Counted from the first letter of the stretch, positions 1-6,989 are shown. The stretch is 9,458 nt of DNA from Acidobacteriota bacterium (GCA_013140935.1 JABFSD010000533.1:1-9458); one strand, 5' to 3'. Notes: generated by a model from the sequence alone, not told the origin. A program made the numbers and translations.

Positions 1-159
1 GAAGATATCGTGATGTATATCCAACGCGATGAGCATCACTTCCCCAGCCACGCGAATGATATTTTGCGCTGGACGCCGGAACCGTTGCGCAATCGCAAGG
101 CATACTATGCGATCAAGGATACGGCGATTCCGCATTGGAAATACTTCTGGTTCGATTAA
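1..159 (+). CDS. 3' end of an unrecognised protein (52 residues visible)
   Basis: Frame 1 is open from the left edge to a TAA at 157-159 and gives the last 52 residues of a protein whose start lies outside the window. The fragment is rich in aromatic and charged residues. It contains an HHFPSH stretch (about residues 12-17), then LRWTPEPLRNRKAYY, and it ends in KYFWFD. There is no membrane segment or signal in the visible part. I do not recognise the family. The frame is judged coding because it has no internal stop, because its composition is protein-like, and because it stops 135 bases before a clear same-strand gene. Function unknown. Confidence 0.6.
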   Translation, partial: EDIVMYIQRDEHHFPSHANDILRWTPEPLRNRKAYYAIKDTAIPHWKYFWFD

Positions 160-205
160 ACGCGCGCGGTAGCGATCAGGCTGCCACTTCATCTGCCATA
201 ACAGA

Positions 206-235
206 TTGTGCAAACGCAGCGGGTGCGGATAAGAT
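206..235 (+). promoter_or_regulatory. Weak sigma-70-like promoter candidate for the CadC-like gene
   Basis: TTGTGC at 206-211 and TAAGAT at 230-235 are separated by 18 bases. They match the consensus at 3 of 6 and 4 of 6 positions. The site lies about 60 bases upstream of the regulator start at 295. The match is weak and could be chance. I see no convincing hairpin terminator in the rest of the 160-294 spacer. Confidence 0.2.
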
Positions 236-294
236 GCACGTCGTTTAACCCTGCTACGTTTCCCCCCGCCATTGGCGTGTCGTAGTTCCCCAAG

Positions 295-2277
295 ATGAGC
301 AACCAGAAAATTCTCCTCTACGAATTTGGTGCGTTCCGCCTCAACCCGCAAGAACGGTCGTTGAGCCGTACCAATGACTCACAAGACGTGGCGATTTCGC
401 TCACGCCCAAAGCCTTTGAGACGCTGCTTTATTTCGTCGAGAACCCGCAGCGGCTGCTCACCAAAAACGAACTCATCGCCAAACTCTGGCCCGACAGCTT
501 CGTCGAAGAAAGCAATCTCGCACAAAACGTATCGGCCTTGCGACGCGCGTTAGGCGAAAGCCCCAGCGAAACGCAATTCATCGAAACCGTACCCAAACTC
601 GGCTATCGCTTTGTGGCGGACGTGCGCGAAATCCGGCAGGAGGCCAAAGCGCCTGCCTTTGCCGTCGCCAACGGTGTTATCGCCAACAGCGCGAACGAAT
701 TCACCTTTACTGAAACGGATCTGAATGAAATCCCTGCCACGCACGCACGAGCGGTTACGCCCGAAGCGGTTGGCGTTGCCCCCCCTGCTGGTAGCCGAAC
801 GCGGTGGTACGCTTTTGCAGCGCTGTGCGGCGTGTTGCTGATTGGCGCGTTGTATTTTTTCACGCGCGGCGGGTCTTCTCTCTTACCCAATCGGCAACTG
901 CGGCTGGCAGTGTTGCCGCTGGTCAATCAAAAGCCCGATCCGAACACCGATTATCTGGGCTTTACGCTGGCCGATGCGGTCATCACGAAATTGAATTACG
1001 TCACCTCGCTGGTAGTGCGGCCTTCGGCTTATGTCGAACGTTATCGCCAGCAACGGCCCGATCCGCAACAAGTGGCACAAGAGTTGAGCGTCAATCGCTT
1101 GCTCACCGGCACTTATCTCAAAGAAGGCGATCAACTCAATCTGAACCTGCAACTCATCAACCTCGACAACAATCAGGCGCTGTGGACGGAATCATTGACG
1201 CTGCCCGCTGACAAGCTCATTACGTTGCAGGAGCGCGTCAGTCAGGAAATCGTCGCGCGTATGGCGTTGCGTTTGTCTGACACCGAACGCGCCGAGTTGA
1301 AAAGCGACTTGCCGCAAAATCCGCTGGCGTATGAATTCCACTTGCGCGGCGTAGACCTTTACGTCCGCGATGAGTTGGCGACGGCGCAAAAGATGTTGGA
1401 GAAAGCCGTCGAACTTGATCCGCAGTACGCTACGTCGTGGGCTTATCTGTGCGCGACTTACAGCACGCTGGCTTCGTTGTATTTCGGCGGCGAGGCGATG
1501 AACCGGCAAGCGCAACATTCTTTCGACCGCGCGCTCGCACTCGCGCCGCATCACATCGAAGCGAAAACTTACAAATCCATGTCGCTCACCGAAACCAACC
1601 GCGTCGAAGAGGCCGTGCCGCTGTTGCGCGATGTGTTGCAAACCAATCCGAATTTGGCACAGGCGCATTGGCAGATGGCTTATCTGTTGCGCTTCGCCGG
1701 ACGGCTGAAAGAATCTATTGCCTCGGCGGAACGTTCGCGGCAGATAGACGACGAGATTCGCTCGAACAACGCGATCTTTGCGAGCTTGCTTTATGACGGG
1801 CAATACGAACGCTACCTAAAACAACTGCCGTCGAAAGAGACGGCGTATATTCTGTTCTATCGCGGCTTTGGGCATTACTATCAGAAAGATTACGCCGAAG
1901 CGGTGAAGCTGTTTGATCGCGCTTATGAAATGGTTCCGGCCTTGATGCAGGCGCAAGTCGGTAAAGCGTTGAGTTTCAGCGTGAGCGGCAACAAAGAGGC
2001 CGGTCTCGCGTTGTTGCAACAAACCGCGCAGCAAATCGAAACGCGCGGCGTCACCGATGCCGAAGGCGTTTATAAAGTCGCGCAGGCTTTTGCGGTATTG
2101 GGTGACAAGACGACGGCGCTCAAGCTCTGGCGGCGCAGCGTCGAAGGCGGTTTCTTTTGTTATCCCTATTTTGCGAATGATCCGCTGTTGGCGAATTTGC
2201 GCGATGCAGCGGAATACGCCGAAGTGCTGGCGTTGGCGCGGCAGCGTCACGAAGCCTTTGGGAAAAAATTCTTTTGA
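295..2277 (+). CDS. CadC-like membrane regulator: winged helix, TM, TolB-like domain, TPRs
   Basis: 660 residues. Residues 8-108 form an OmpR/PhoB-type winged-helix DNA-binding domain. The helix region is about 71-88, and the wing has the typical ETVPKLGYRF pattern at 97-106. A linker (111-170) leads to one membrane segment at about 171-189 (WYAFAALCGVLLIGALYFF). Residues 200-327 resemble the TolB-like domain common in this class (LRLAVLPLVN start). TPR-like helices fill about 343-620, for example LATAQKMLEKAVELDP and KDYAEAVKLFDRAYEMVP. There is no receiver domain, so like CadC it probably binds DNA from the membrane and senses through its outer part without phosphorylation; this is inference. 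Signal and target genes are unknown. The ATG at 295 fits the start of the winged-helix domain but has no clear Shine-Dalgarno sequence. The cupin gene follows on the same strand after 119 bases. Confidence 0.9.
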   Translation: MSNQKILLYEFGAFRLNPQERSLSRTNDSQDVAISLTPKAFETLLYFVENPQRLLTKNELIAKLWPDSFVEESNLAQNVSALRRALGESPSETQFIETVPKLGYRFVADVREIRQEAKAPAFAVANGVIANSANEFTFTETDLNEIPATHARAVTPEAVGVAPPAGSRTRWYAFAALCGVLLIGALYFFTRGGSSLLPNRQLRLAVLPLVNQKPDPNTDYLGFTLADAVITKLNYVTSLVVRPSAYVERYRQQRPDPQQVAQELSVNRLLTGTYLKEGDQLNLNLQLINLDNNQALWTESLTLPADKLITLQERVSQEIVARMALRLSDTERAELKSDLPQNPLAYEFHLRGVDLYVRDELATAQKMLEKAVELDPQYATSWAYLCATYSTLASLYFGGEAMNRQAQHSFDRALALAPHHIEAKTYKSMSLTETNRVEEAVPLLRDVLQTNPNLAQAHWQMAYLLRFAGRLKESIASAERSRQIDDEIRSNNAIFASLLYDGQYERYLKQLPSKETAYILFYRGFGHYYQKDYAEAVKLFDRAYEMVPALMQAQVGKALSFSVSGNKEAGLALLQQTAQQIETRGVTDAEGVYKVAQAFAVLGDKTTALKLWRRSVEGGFFCYPYFANDPLLANLRDAAEYAEVLALARQRHEAFGKKFF

Positions 2278-2288
2278 GACAACGTGTG

Positions 2289-2372
2289 ATGGGAGGTATG
2301 GGAGCAATGGGAGCGATGGGAAATTGGAAGCGCAAACTCCCATTACTCCTATACCTCCCATACCTCCTATTC
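2289..2372. repeat. Inverted array of nonamers (4 + 4 copies) upstream of the cupin gene
   Basis: The left arm has four tandem nonamers of the form ATGGGAGNN (2289-2297, 2298-2306, 2307-2315, 2316-2324; the last is ATGGGAAAT). After a 12-base spacer (2325-2336), the right arm has four nonamers of the inverse form CTCCYATNN (2337-2345, 2346-2354, 2355-2363, 2364-2372). The arms pair along about 35 bases. In plus-strand RNA several of the differences are G-U pairs. The array begins 11 bases after the regulator stop, so it could be a stem at the 3' end of that mRNA. There is no U-run, so it is not a standard terminator. Confidence 0.9.
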
Positions 2373-2396
2373 ATTTCTAATTCAGGAGCAATTTGA
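2307..2396 (+). CDS. Possible 29-codon small ORF abutting the cupin start (doubtful)
   Basis: An open frame runs through the nonamer array and stops at TGA 2394-2396, directly before the cupin ATG at 2397. The ATG at 2307 has a perfect GGAGGT at 2292-2297, nine bases upstream. Other in-frame ATGs lie at 2289, 2298 and 2316. The peptide would begin MGAMGNWKRK and continue as a leucine-rich hydrophobic stretch (LPLLLYLPYLLFI), like a tiny membrane peptide. The caution is that a nine-base repeat keeps one frame open by itself, and the hydrophobic part is simply the inverted repeat read through. It may be a leader peptide coupled to the cupin gene, or an accident. Confidence 0.2.
   Translation: MGAMGNWKRKLPLLLYLPYLLFISNSGAI
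2384..2388 (+). promoter_or_regulatory. Shine-Dalgarno AGGAG of the cupin gene
   Basis: AGGAG lies eight bases before the ATG at 2397 and fixes that start. It can also pair with CTCCT at 2364-2368, in the last nonamer of the upstream array, which would hide it. Confidence 0.8.
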
Positions 2397-2777
2397 ATGT
2401 CAGACAACACAGCGGCAGTAAACCATTCGCCAAAATACGATGACCGCCCGTGGGGCAATTTCACGGTGTTAGACGAAGCCGACGGATACAAAGTCAAACG
2501 TATCGTCGTGTGGGCGGGCAAGCGGCTGAGTTATCAAAAGCACGCCCAGCGTTCAGAACACTGGATGGTCGTGGGCGGCATCGCCAAAGTCACGCTCGAC
2601 GGCAACGATGTGCTGTTGGCGGCGGGCGAATACATTGACATTCCCATCGGGGCGGCGCATCGCGTCGAAAACCCCGGCAACGAACCGCTCGTGTTTATCG
2701 AAGTGCAACGCGGCGTTTATCTCGGCGAAGACGACATCGTACGCTTGCAGGATGATTATGGAAGAAGTGAAAAGTGA
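2397..2777 (+). CDS. Cupin protein like the ManC C-terminal mannose-6-phosphate isomerase domain
   Basis: 126 residues, a stand-alone type II phosphomannose-isomerase cupin. In bifunctional ManC this domain follows the GDP-mannose pyrophosphorylase; here it is separate. Seen in the sequence: RPWGNF at 17-22, the LSYQKHAQRSEHW motif at 44-56 with likely metal ligands Q47, H49 and E54, the fourth ligand in AHRVENPG (H88), and the family's closing signature IEVQRGVYLGEDDIVRLQDDYGR at 101-123, written here only to locate it. By family it would interconvert mannose-6-phosphate and fructose-6-phosphate in the cytoplasm for nucleotide-sugar supply. A role as a sugar-binding cupin without that activity is possible. 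It has a good Shine-Dalgarno sequence. The final codons Ser-Glu-Lys-stop lie inside a heptamer repeat array, so the original C-terminus may have been trimmed or replaced after the YGR motif. Confidence 0.85.
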   Translation: MSDNTAAVNHSPKYDDRPWGNFTVLDEADGYKVKRIVVWAGKRLSYQKHAQRSEHWMVVGGIAKVTLDGNDVLLAAGEYIDIPIGAAHRVENPGNEPLVFIEVQRGVYLGEDDIVRLQDDYGRSEK

Positions 2778-2857
2778 AAAGTGAAAAGTGAAAAGTGAAA
2801 AGTGAAAAACACGAGAGGTAAATCCTGTTCCGAGTTCTTTCACTTTTCACTTTTCAC
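2767..2857. repeat. Inverted heptamer array (6 + 3 copies) at the convergent gene ends
   Basis: Six perfect tandem GTGAAAA units lie at 2767-2808. After 28 bases come three inverse units at 2837-2857 (CTTTCAC, then TTTTCAC twice). The last three left units can pair with the right arm over 20-21 bp. The stop codons of both flanking convergent genes (2775-2777 plus, 2847-2849 minus) are inside the units. A seven-base unit containing TGA places a stop in all three frames within 21 bases. It may act as a bidirectional stem at the mRNA 3' ends, although the stem is A/T-rich. Confidence 0.92.
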
Positions 2858-3569
2858 TCGCTCTTAGTTTCGCGACGGCTTCGCGGATGGCTTTTTCGTT
2901 GGCGGCGCGAGGATTCTTGAGCAGGAAGGTTTCGAGTTCCTGCGCCGCTTTCAGTTTCTCGCCGCGCGCTTCGTAAACCCGCGCCAGATGCAGGTGCGAA
3001 AAACCCAGCTTCCCTTCACTTAATTCAAGCGACTTGCGCAACTGCAATTCGGCCTGCGTTAGCCAGTTGGCGCGCGCAGCGGACGCGGTTTCCTGCAAAG
3101 CCAGATCAGTCAACGCCGCGCCGTGGGCTTGATAAGTTTGCGCGAACGCCGGGTCGCGTTCGATGGCCTGGCGAAAGCCGAATTCCGCCATCTTCGGCTT
3201 GCCCTGTTCCAGCATCATCGTCCCAAAGAGCCGATAAACGCGGGCATCGCGATCATTCAGCCTGCGCGCGGCTTCGAGCATCTCGAACGCCGCAACCATC
3301 TCTTTGCGACGAAATAGTTCCTGCGCCAAATCGAATCGAGCCTGAAAGAAGTCGGGATATTCTTCGATCGCGCGTTTCAATTTCGCCATCGCTTCGTCGG
3401 GCTTGTTGGCTTTGGCGAGCGTGCGCGCTTCTTCATAAAACAGCATGGCGGCAAACGGTACGATTTGCCGAACCGGCGGATGCGCCGACGTCGCAGGCGC
3501 TTGCGCAACTGCTGAGCGCGCTATCAGCAATGTCGTTAGTAACAGGAACGACCAAAACCGCAACGGCAT
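2847..3569 (-). CDS. Secreted TPR-repeat protein
   Basis: 240 residues. Residues 1-23 are a signal peptide: basic MPLR, a hydrophobic core, and AVAQA as the likely cleavage zone. The protein is therefore exported, probably periplasmic. Five TPR-like helix pairs follow, at about 43-75 (ANKPDEAMAKLKRAIEEYP), 76-108, 109-142 (QGKPKMAEFGFRQAIERDP), 143-186 and 187-223 (GEKLKAAQELETFLLKNP). TPRs bind other proteins; the partner cannot be named. The start has GAGAGAG shortly upstream. The gene lies 87 bases downstream of the TonB-dependent receptor on the same strand and is probably co-transcribed with it, which suggests a supporting role for that receptor (inference). Its last three codons and stop come from the heptamer array shared with the convergent cupin gene. 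Confidence 0.85.
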   Translation of the reverse strand: MPLRFWSFLLLTTLLIARSAVAQAPATSAHPPVRQIVPFAAMLFYEEARTLAKANKPDEAMAKLKRAIEEYPDFFQARFDLAQELFRRKEMVAAFEMLEAARRLNDRDARVYRLFGTMMLEQGKPKMAEFGFRQAIERDPAFAQTYQAHGAALTDLALQETASAARANWLTQAELQLRKSLELSEGKLGFSHLHLARVYEARGEKLKAAQELETFLLKNPRAANEKAIREAVAKLRASEK

Positions 3570-3592
3570 TTTGTCTCTCTCAAAATGGATGA

Positions 3593-3626
3593 AGCCGAAA
3601 GCAAGCGCGGCGGCCTGCTTCCGGCT
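3593..3626 (-). terminator. Strand-biased stem-loop between receptor and TPR genes
   Basis: In the minus-strand RNA, AGCCGGAAGCAGGC pairs with GCTTGCTTTCGGCT around a six-base loop (CGCCGC). This gives 14 pairs, two of them G-U. In plus-strand RNA the same two positions would be A-C mismatches. It starts 30 bases after the receptor stop, and only a short ATTTTG follows. It could be a partial terminator or an mRNA-stabilising stem that sets the receptor:TPR ratio. Calling it a terminator is tentative. Confidence 0.5.
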
Positions 3627-3656
3627 GTCGAGGATTAGGTGAAAGCGAACTACAGC

Positions 3657-6600
3657 CTAGAAGCTGACGCGTCCGCCAACTTGCAAGGCGCGTGGGCCGC
3701 CCGAACCGAAGATTTGACCGGAGCGACTGGTCGGTTGACCGAACGTCGCTGTGTTGTTCAAGTTGAAGCTATATCCGCCCAGATTGGCAGTATTGAAGAC
3801 ATTGAACATCTCTCCAAAAATCGCAATCTTGTAACGGTCATCGCCGCCCCATTTGAAGGTCTTGGTCAAGCGCAAGTCCTGCGAGCTAAACCAACTGTCG
3901 CCGAACTCATAATTCGCAGGCAACACCAACGTCGGAATCGCCTGTCCGCGTGCATCACGCTTCCCGGCGAATTGCGTGTTGAAATTCGCTACCGCTGTTG
4001 CCAAGTCACTCTTGCCACAACCACGATTGAAGCAATTGAACTTTACGCCCGGAATCGGTTCGGTGGCGATGCCGTCGCCATCCAAATCAACGTTTGAGAT
4101 AGAAGGCGTCAGCGGCCCGCGGCTGGACATTGCCGAGATCATGCCAACACTAAATCCCCACGGTAAATCTACCAGCCCTGACACATTCAAGATATGACGA
4201 GCGCCTTGCGGCCCGTAGCTGGCAAAGTAATCGTCCAAATCTACGACGCCATTATTGCCATGCTGCTTCGTGAGCGCGTAAGAAGCCGTGAAAAGATAGC
4301 GTTTAGAAAAACGCTTATCGAGTTTCGTGAGAATCCCGTTATAGACTTGGCGTCCGCCTGGCGTCCAAAACGTAATAGCGCCATTCGAGCATTGCGCTGT
4401 CACCACAGTAGATTGAGCAGCCGTACAACGTGGAATAACAGGCGATTGCGTAGGAACGCCGTTGACGTTGACGAAGCGGTTGAACCGGTTGTAATCGAGT
4501 TCACCCAGCAACGTATTCACGAAAACGCGCCGCACCAAATCAACCGTCAAAACCATGTCGTGACCAAGATCACGTTGCACGCCAAAGTTCATCTGATAGC
4601 TGCGTTGCACCGGGTAATTAAGCGGCAGCAACTGAGCGGCTGTTTTAGATCGCTGGATGTTACGCACAGAGAGATCGCTGGAAATCGTGGGGCGCATCGC
4701 TCCAATTTGGGCATTATAAATCTGAATGAACTGCGCGATCGTCAGCGATGTGATAATGCCCGAAGCGGGCAGGGGCGCGCCGTTTGGAAGCGGCGTCGGT
4801 CTGCCGTTCGATGGATCAATAAAGAGGACAAGGTTTTGTGCAGAGGTGCTGAAAATATTGGTGAAGCTAGTATGAGGAATTAGCAGGCGGCCATTCCCCA
4901 CAGGGCCAATAGCGGCACGTTCCTGTAAGCGGCGGAACAGTTCCTCGGTGTCCCAATAAATGCCTGCGCCGGCACGGATGACGGTTTTGTTGTCCTTGCC
5001 CACATTCCAAGCCATGCCGAGTGACGGCGAAAAATTCTTGTAGTTGTTCTTGGTCGCGCTCAAGTCGCTGCCATAAAGCGGAGCCAGGTATGCTGGCTTA
5101 TCCAGGTCTTTGTTGACCAGCGTGCTTTCAAAATTCCAAGCCAAGCCGTAATTCAGCGTGAAATTGCTTTTTACTTTCCAAGTGTCTTGCGCATGAAAAC
5201 GCATGCGATTGTTTTGCTTCGCCTTATCAATATTGAAAGGTGGCGGCTGTGAAGGATCGCCGATGCCCACGCTGGCACCGAGGAACGGCAAATTCAGGAA
5301 ATCCTGTCCTGTGCGAAGGACAGTGGGCAGCGTGGGGAAAAGGGCTGCCAAACCATTCCTACGCGTATCTTCCGGTGAGAGTCCGGCCGTGCAAAACGGA
5401 TCGCAAAATCCCCAGAAACCCGTGCCCGGCGCGTGTTCGAGTTCGGTGCCGAAACGGAATCGGTGTGAGCCTTTAATCCATGTCAGGTTGTCGGTAAAGG
5501 TGAACCGGCGCAGGTTGCGGCCTTGCGTTGCATTCGACGTATTGCCGATGGTGACGTTGGTGCCATTGACGCTGAGTTGCGGAAAATTCAAGCCTACGCA
5601 ATCAGGGCATACCGTCGAATCAGGAAATAGGTTGCGATTGCGCCAGTAGGTGTAATTGAAACGAGCGTCGTTTACGAGCGTCGGTTTCAGGGTCGAAGTG
5701 AAACCGATCAAACCCTGAATGGCTTTGTTGGTGTTTTGTAACCAGTTTGACGGCAGCACCGGGCCGCCGTTCGGCCCAAAGCCGCGATTCCAATCGGTTG
5801 AGAGGCGCGCATAAGCCAAGTGCTTGTCATTGATCTTAAAATCAACGCGCGTGCTGAATTGTTTGCCTTTGTATGGATTGCTGAAATTGCCGGTCAGCCC
5901 TGCCGCTGAAGGCAGGTTCGGCTGAAACGTCACCAGGCCAGCCTGGTTGGTATACTCATAATTGCTAAAGAAAAAGAGCCGATTCTTGACGATGGGGCCG
6001 CTTATCGTCACGCCGGGATTGCGGCGGGCAAAGAAAGGATCGGGCGCGAGCGGATTGCGCTGCAAGGCCGGATAAGCCGCCATGTTGTGATCGCGAAAGA
6101 AGAAATACGCTCCTCCGTGGAAAGCATTCCCACCCGTGCGCGAAACGACGTTCACCGAACCGGTCGAAGTGATGCCAGTTGAAAGATCGAAATTGGTTGA
6201 AGAAAGCTGAAACTCCTGCACGATTTCCTGCGAGAAATTCATGCCTGTGCCGCCTTCAATCGAATTGCGCACGTTACCACCATCAATCGTAATAGCCGTG
6301 CGGGCGGATGATCCGCCGAGAATCGAAACCGAAAACAGAGCGTTGTATTGCGAGGTCGAGCCAATACCGACCGTGACGCCAGGTTCGAGAAAAGCGAGGT
6401 TCAAAAAGCTGCGTCCGTTGAGCGGCAGTTCTTGAATCTTTTGACGCGTGATGACGCCGTCAACCGAATGCGATTCATAATTGATTTGCGCCTGCCCGTC
6501 GGCAGCCACCGTAACGATTTCGTTTTGTTGACCGACTTCCATCTGCATTTCGGCGCGGACAATGGAACCGGTGCCAACCGTGAATTCGCGCAACGTGGTG

Positions 6601-6878
6601 CGAAAGCCTTTGGCCTGTGCCGAGACTTCATATTCGCCTGCGACCAATGAGGGCGCGGCGAAATTGCCTGCGTCATCCGTGGATAATTTGCGTTCGGCCC
6701 CGGTCGCTTTGTTTTTGACCGTGACATTGGCATCCCGAATCACTGCGCCCGAAGCGTCAATGACCGTGCCGGAAATCGTGCCGGTCGGAGCCTGCGCCAG
6801 CGCGATTAGTGCGCAAAGCATTACGCACCAGCCAGCGGTAAGCAGGCGCGTAGTGAACGATGAGTTTAAGAGTTTCAT
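3657..6878 (-). CDS. Oar-like TonB-dependent outer-membrane receptor
   Basis: 1073 residues. The start at 6878 is chosen because AAGGAG lies six bases upstream and the protein then opens with a signal peptide (MKLLNSSFTTRLL, hydrophobic core, cleavage near LAQA at 27-30). A longer frame exists to 6935 but has neither. Residues 32-113 are a carboxypeptidase-regulatory-like beta domain (TGTISGTVIDASGAVIRDA). Residues about 138-250 are plug-like, with QELPLNGRSF at 149-158 and SVNVVSRTGGNAFHGG at 241-256. The rest is a beta-barrel, ending in GGRVSF with a terminal Phe as expected of outer-membrane proteins. It should import a large substrate, or bind one, using TonB energy; the substrate is unknown. 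All eight cysteines outside the signal peptide form four close pairs. DLDGDG at 931-936 looks like a calcium-binding loop. The TPR gene follows. Confidence 0.93.
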   Translation of the reverse strand: MKLLNSSFTTRLLTAGWCVMLCALIALAQAPTGTISGTVIDASGAVIRDANVTVKNKATGAERKLSTDDAGNFAAPSLVAGEYEVSAQAKGFRTTLREFTVGTGSIVRAEMQMEVGQQNEIVTVAADGQAQINYESHSVDGVITRQKIQELPLNGRSFLNLAFLEPGVTVGIGSTSQYNALFSVSILGGSSARTAITIDGGNVRNSIEGGTGMNFSQEIVQEFQLSSTNFDLSTGITSTGSVNVVSRTGGNAFHGGAYFFFRDHNMAAYPALQRNPLAPDPFFARRNPGVTISGPIVKNRLFFFSNYEYTNQAGLVTFQPNLPSAAGLTGNFSNPYKGKQFSTRVDFKINDKHLAYARLSTDWNRGFGPNGGPVLPSNWLQNTNKAIQGLIGFTSTLKPTLVNDARFNYTYWRNRNLFPDSTVCPDCVGLNFPQLSVNGTNVTIGNTSNATQGRNLRRFTFTDNLTWIKGSHRFRFGTELEHAPGTGFWGFCDPFCTAGLSPEDTRRNGLAALFPTLPTVLRTGQDFLNLPFLGASVGIGDPSQPPPFNIDKAKQNNRMRFHAQDTWKVKSNFTLNYGLAWNFESTLVNKDLDKPAYLAPLYGSDLSATKNNYKNFSPSLGMAWNVGKDNKTVIRAGAGIYWDTEELFRRLQERAAIGPVGNGRLLIPHTSFTNIFSTSAQNLVLFIDPSNGRPTPLPNGAPLPASGIITSLTIAQFIQIYNAQIGAMRPTISSDLSVRNIQRSKTAAQLLPLNYPVQRSYQMNFGVQRDLGHDMVLTVDLVRRVFVNTLLGELDYNRFNRFVNVNGVPTQSPVIPRCTAAQSTVVTAQCSNGAITFWTPGGRQVYNGILTKLDKRFSKRYLFTASYALTKQHGNNGVVDLDDYFASYGPQGARHILNVSGLVDLPWGFSVGMISAMSSRGPLTPSISNVDLDGDGIATEPIPGVKFNCFNRGCGKSDLATAVANFNTQFAGKRDARGQAIPTLVLPANYEFGDSWFSSQDLRLTKTFKWGGDDRYKIAIFGEMFNVFNTANLGGYSFNLNNTATFGQPTSRSGQIFGSGGPRALQVGGRVSF

Positions 6879-6884
6879 TGTGTT

Positions 6885-6890
6885 CTCCTT
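6885..6890 (-). promoter_or_regulatory. Shine-Dalgarno AAGGAG of the receptor gene
   Basis: On the minus strand AAGGAG stands six bases before the ATG at 6878. It decides the start in favour of 6878 over the upstream in-frame ATG at 6935. Confidence 0.85.
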
Positions 6891-6931
6891 GTTTTGTACT
6901 GCTAATTTCGCCATCAGCGATGTGAGGCGAT

Positions 6932-6952
6932 GCAAACCTCGTGTGGGTTTGC
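6932..6952. promoter_or_regulatory. 7-bp dyad in the receptor leader
   Basis: GCAAACC and GGTTTGC flank a seven-base centre as a perfect inverted repeat, 54 bases upstream of the receptor start. It could be a second operator or an RNA hairpin. The sequence alone does not separate these. Confidence 0.4.
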
Positions 6953-6969
6953 GTGGTGCTGCCGCTCAA

Positions 6970-6989
6970 CTGAATGAACGTCCATTCAG
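6970..6989. promoter_or_regulatory. TetR-type operator palindrome upstream of the receptor
   Basis: CTGAATGAACGTCCATTCAG is a 20-base palindrome with one mismatched base pair position per half (18 of 20 symmetrical). Its TGAATGA...TCATTCA form resembles operators of TetR-family repressors, such as the Bacillus FadR box. It is centred about 100 bases upstream of the receptor start. No TetR-family gene is in the window, so the regulator would be encoded elsewhere. Confidence 0.6.

Noticed and set aside
160..294. Terminator after the first gene fragment
   Set aside because: I found no stable stem followed by a T-run in this spacer.
2553..2843. Minus-strand open frame through the heptamer array
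   Set aside because: TTTTCAC units contain no stop in any frame, so the frame is open by composition; the encoded FHFSLFT repeats are not a plausible protein.
2767..2857. CRISPR array
   Set aside because: The units are 7-9 bases with no unique spacers between them, and there are no cas genes.
4194..4883. Plus-strand open frame of 229 codons inside the receptor gene
   Set aside because: Antisense to the receptor barrel, with no family features; the opposite strand encodes a well-supported protein.
6879..6935. Upstream in-frame ATG at 6935 as the receptor start
   Set aside because: It would put 19 residues ahead of a clear signal peptide and lacks a Shine-Dalgarno sequence; the ATG at 6878 has AAGGAG six bases upstream.
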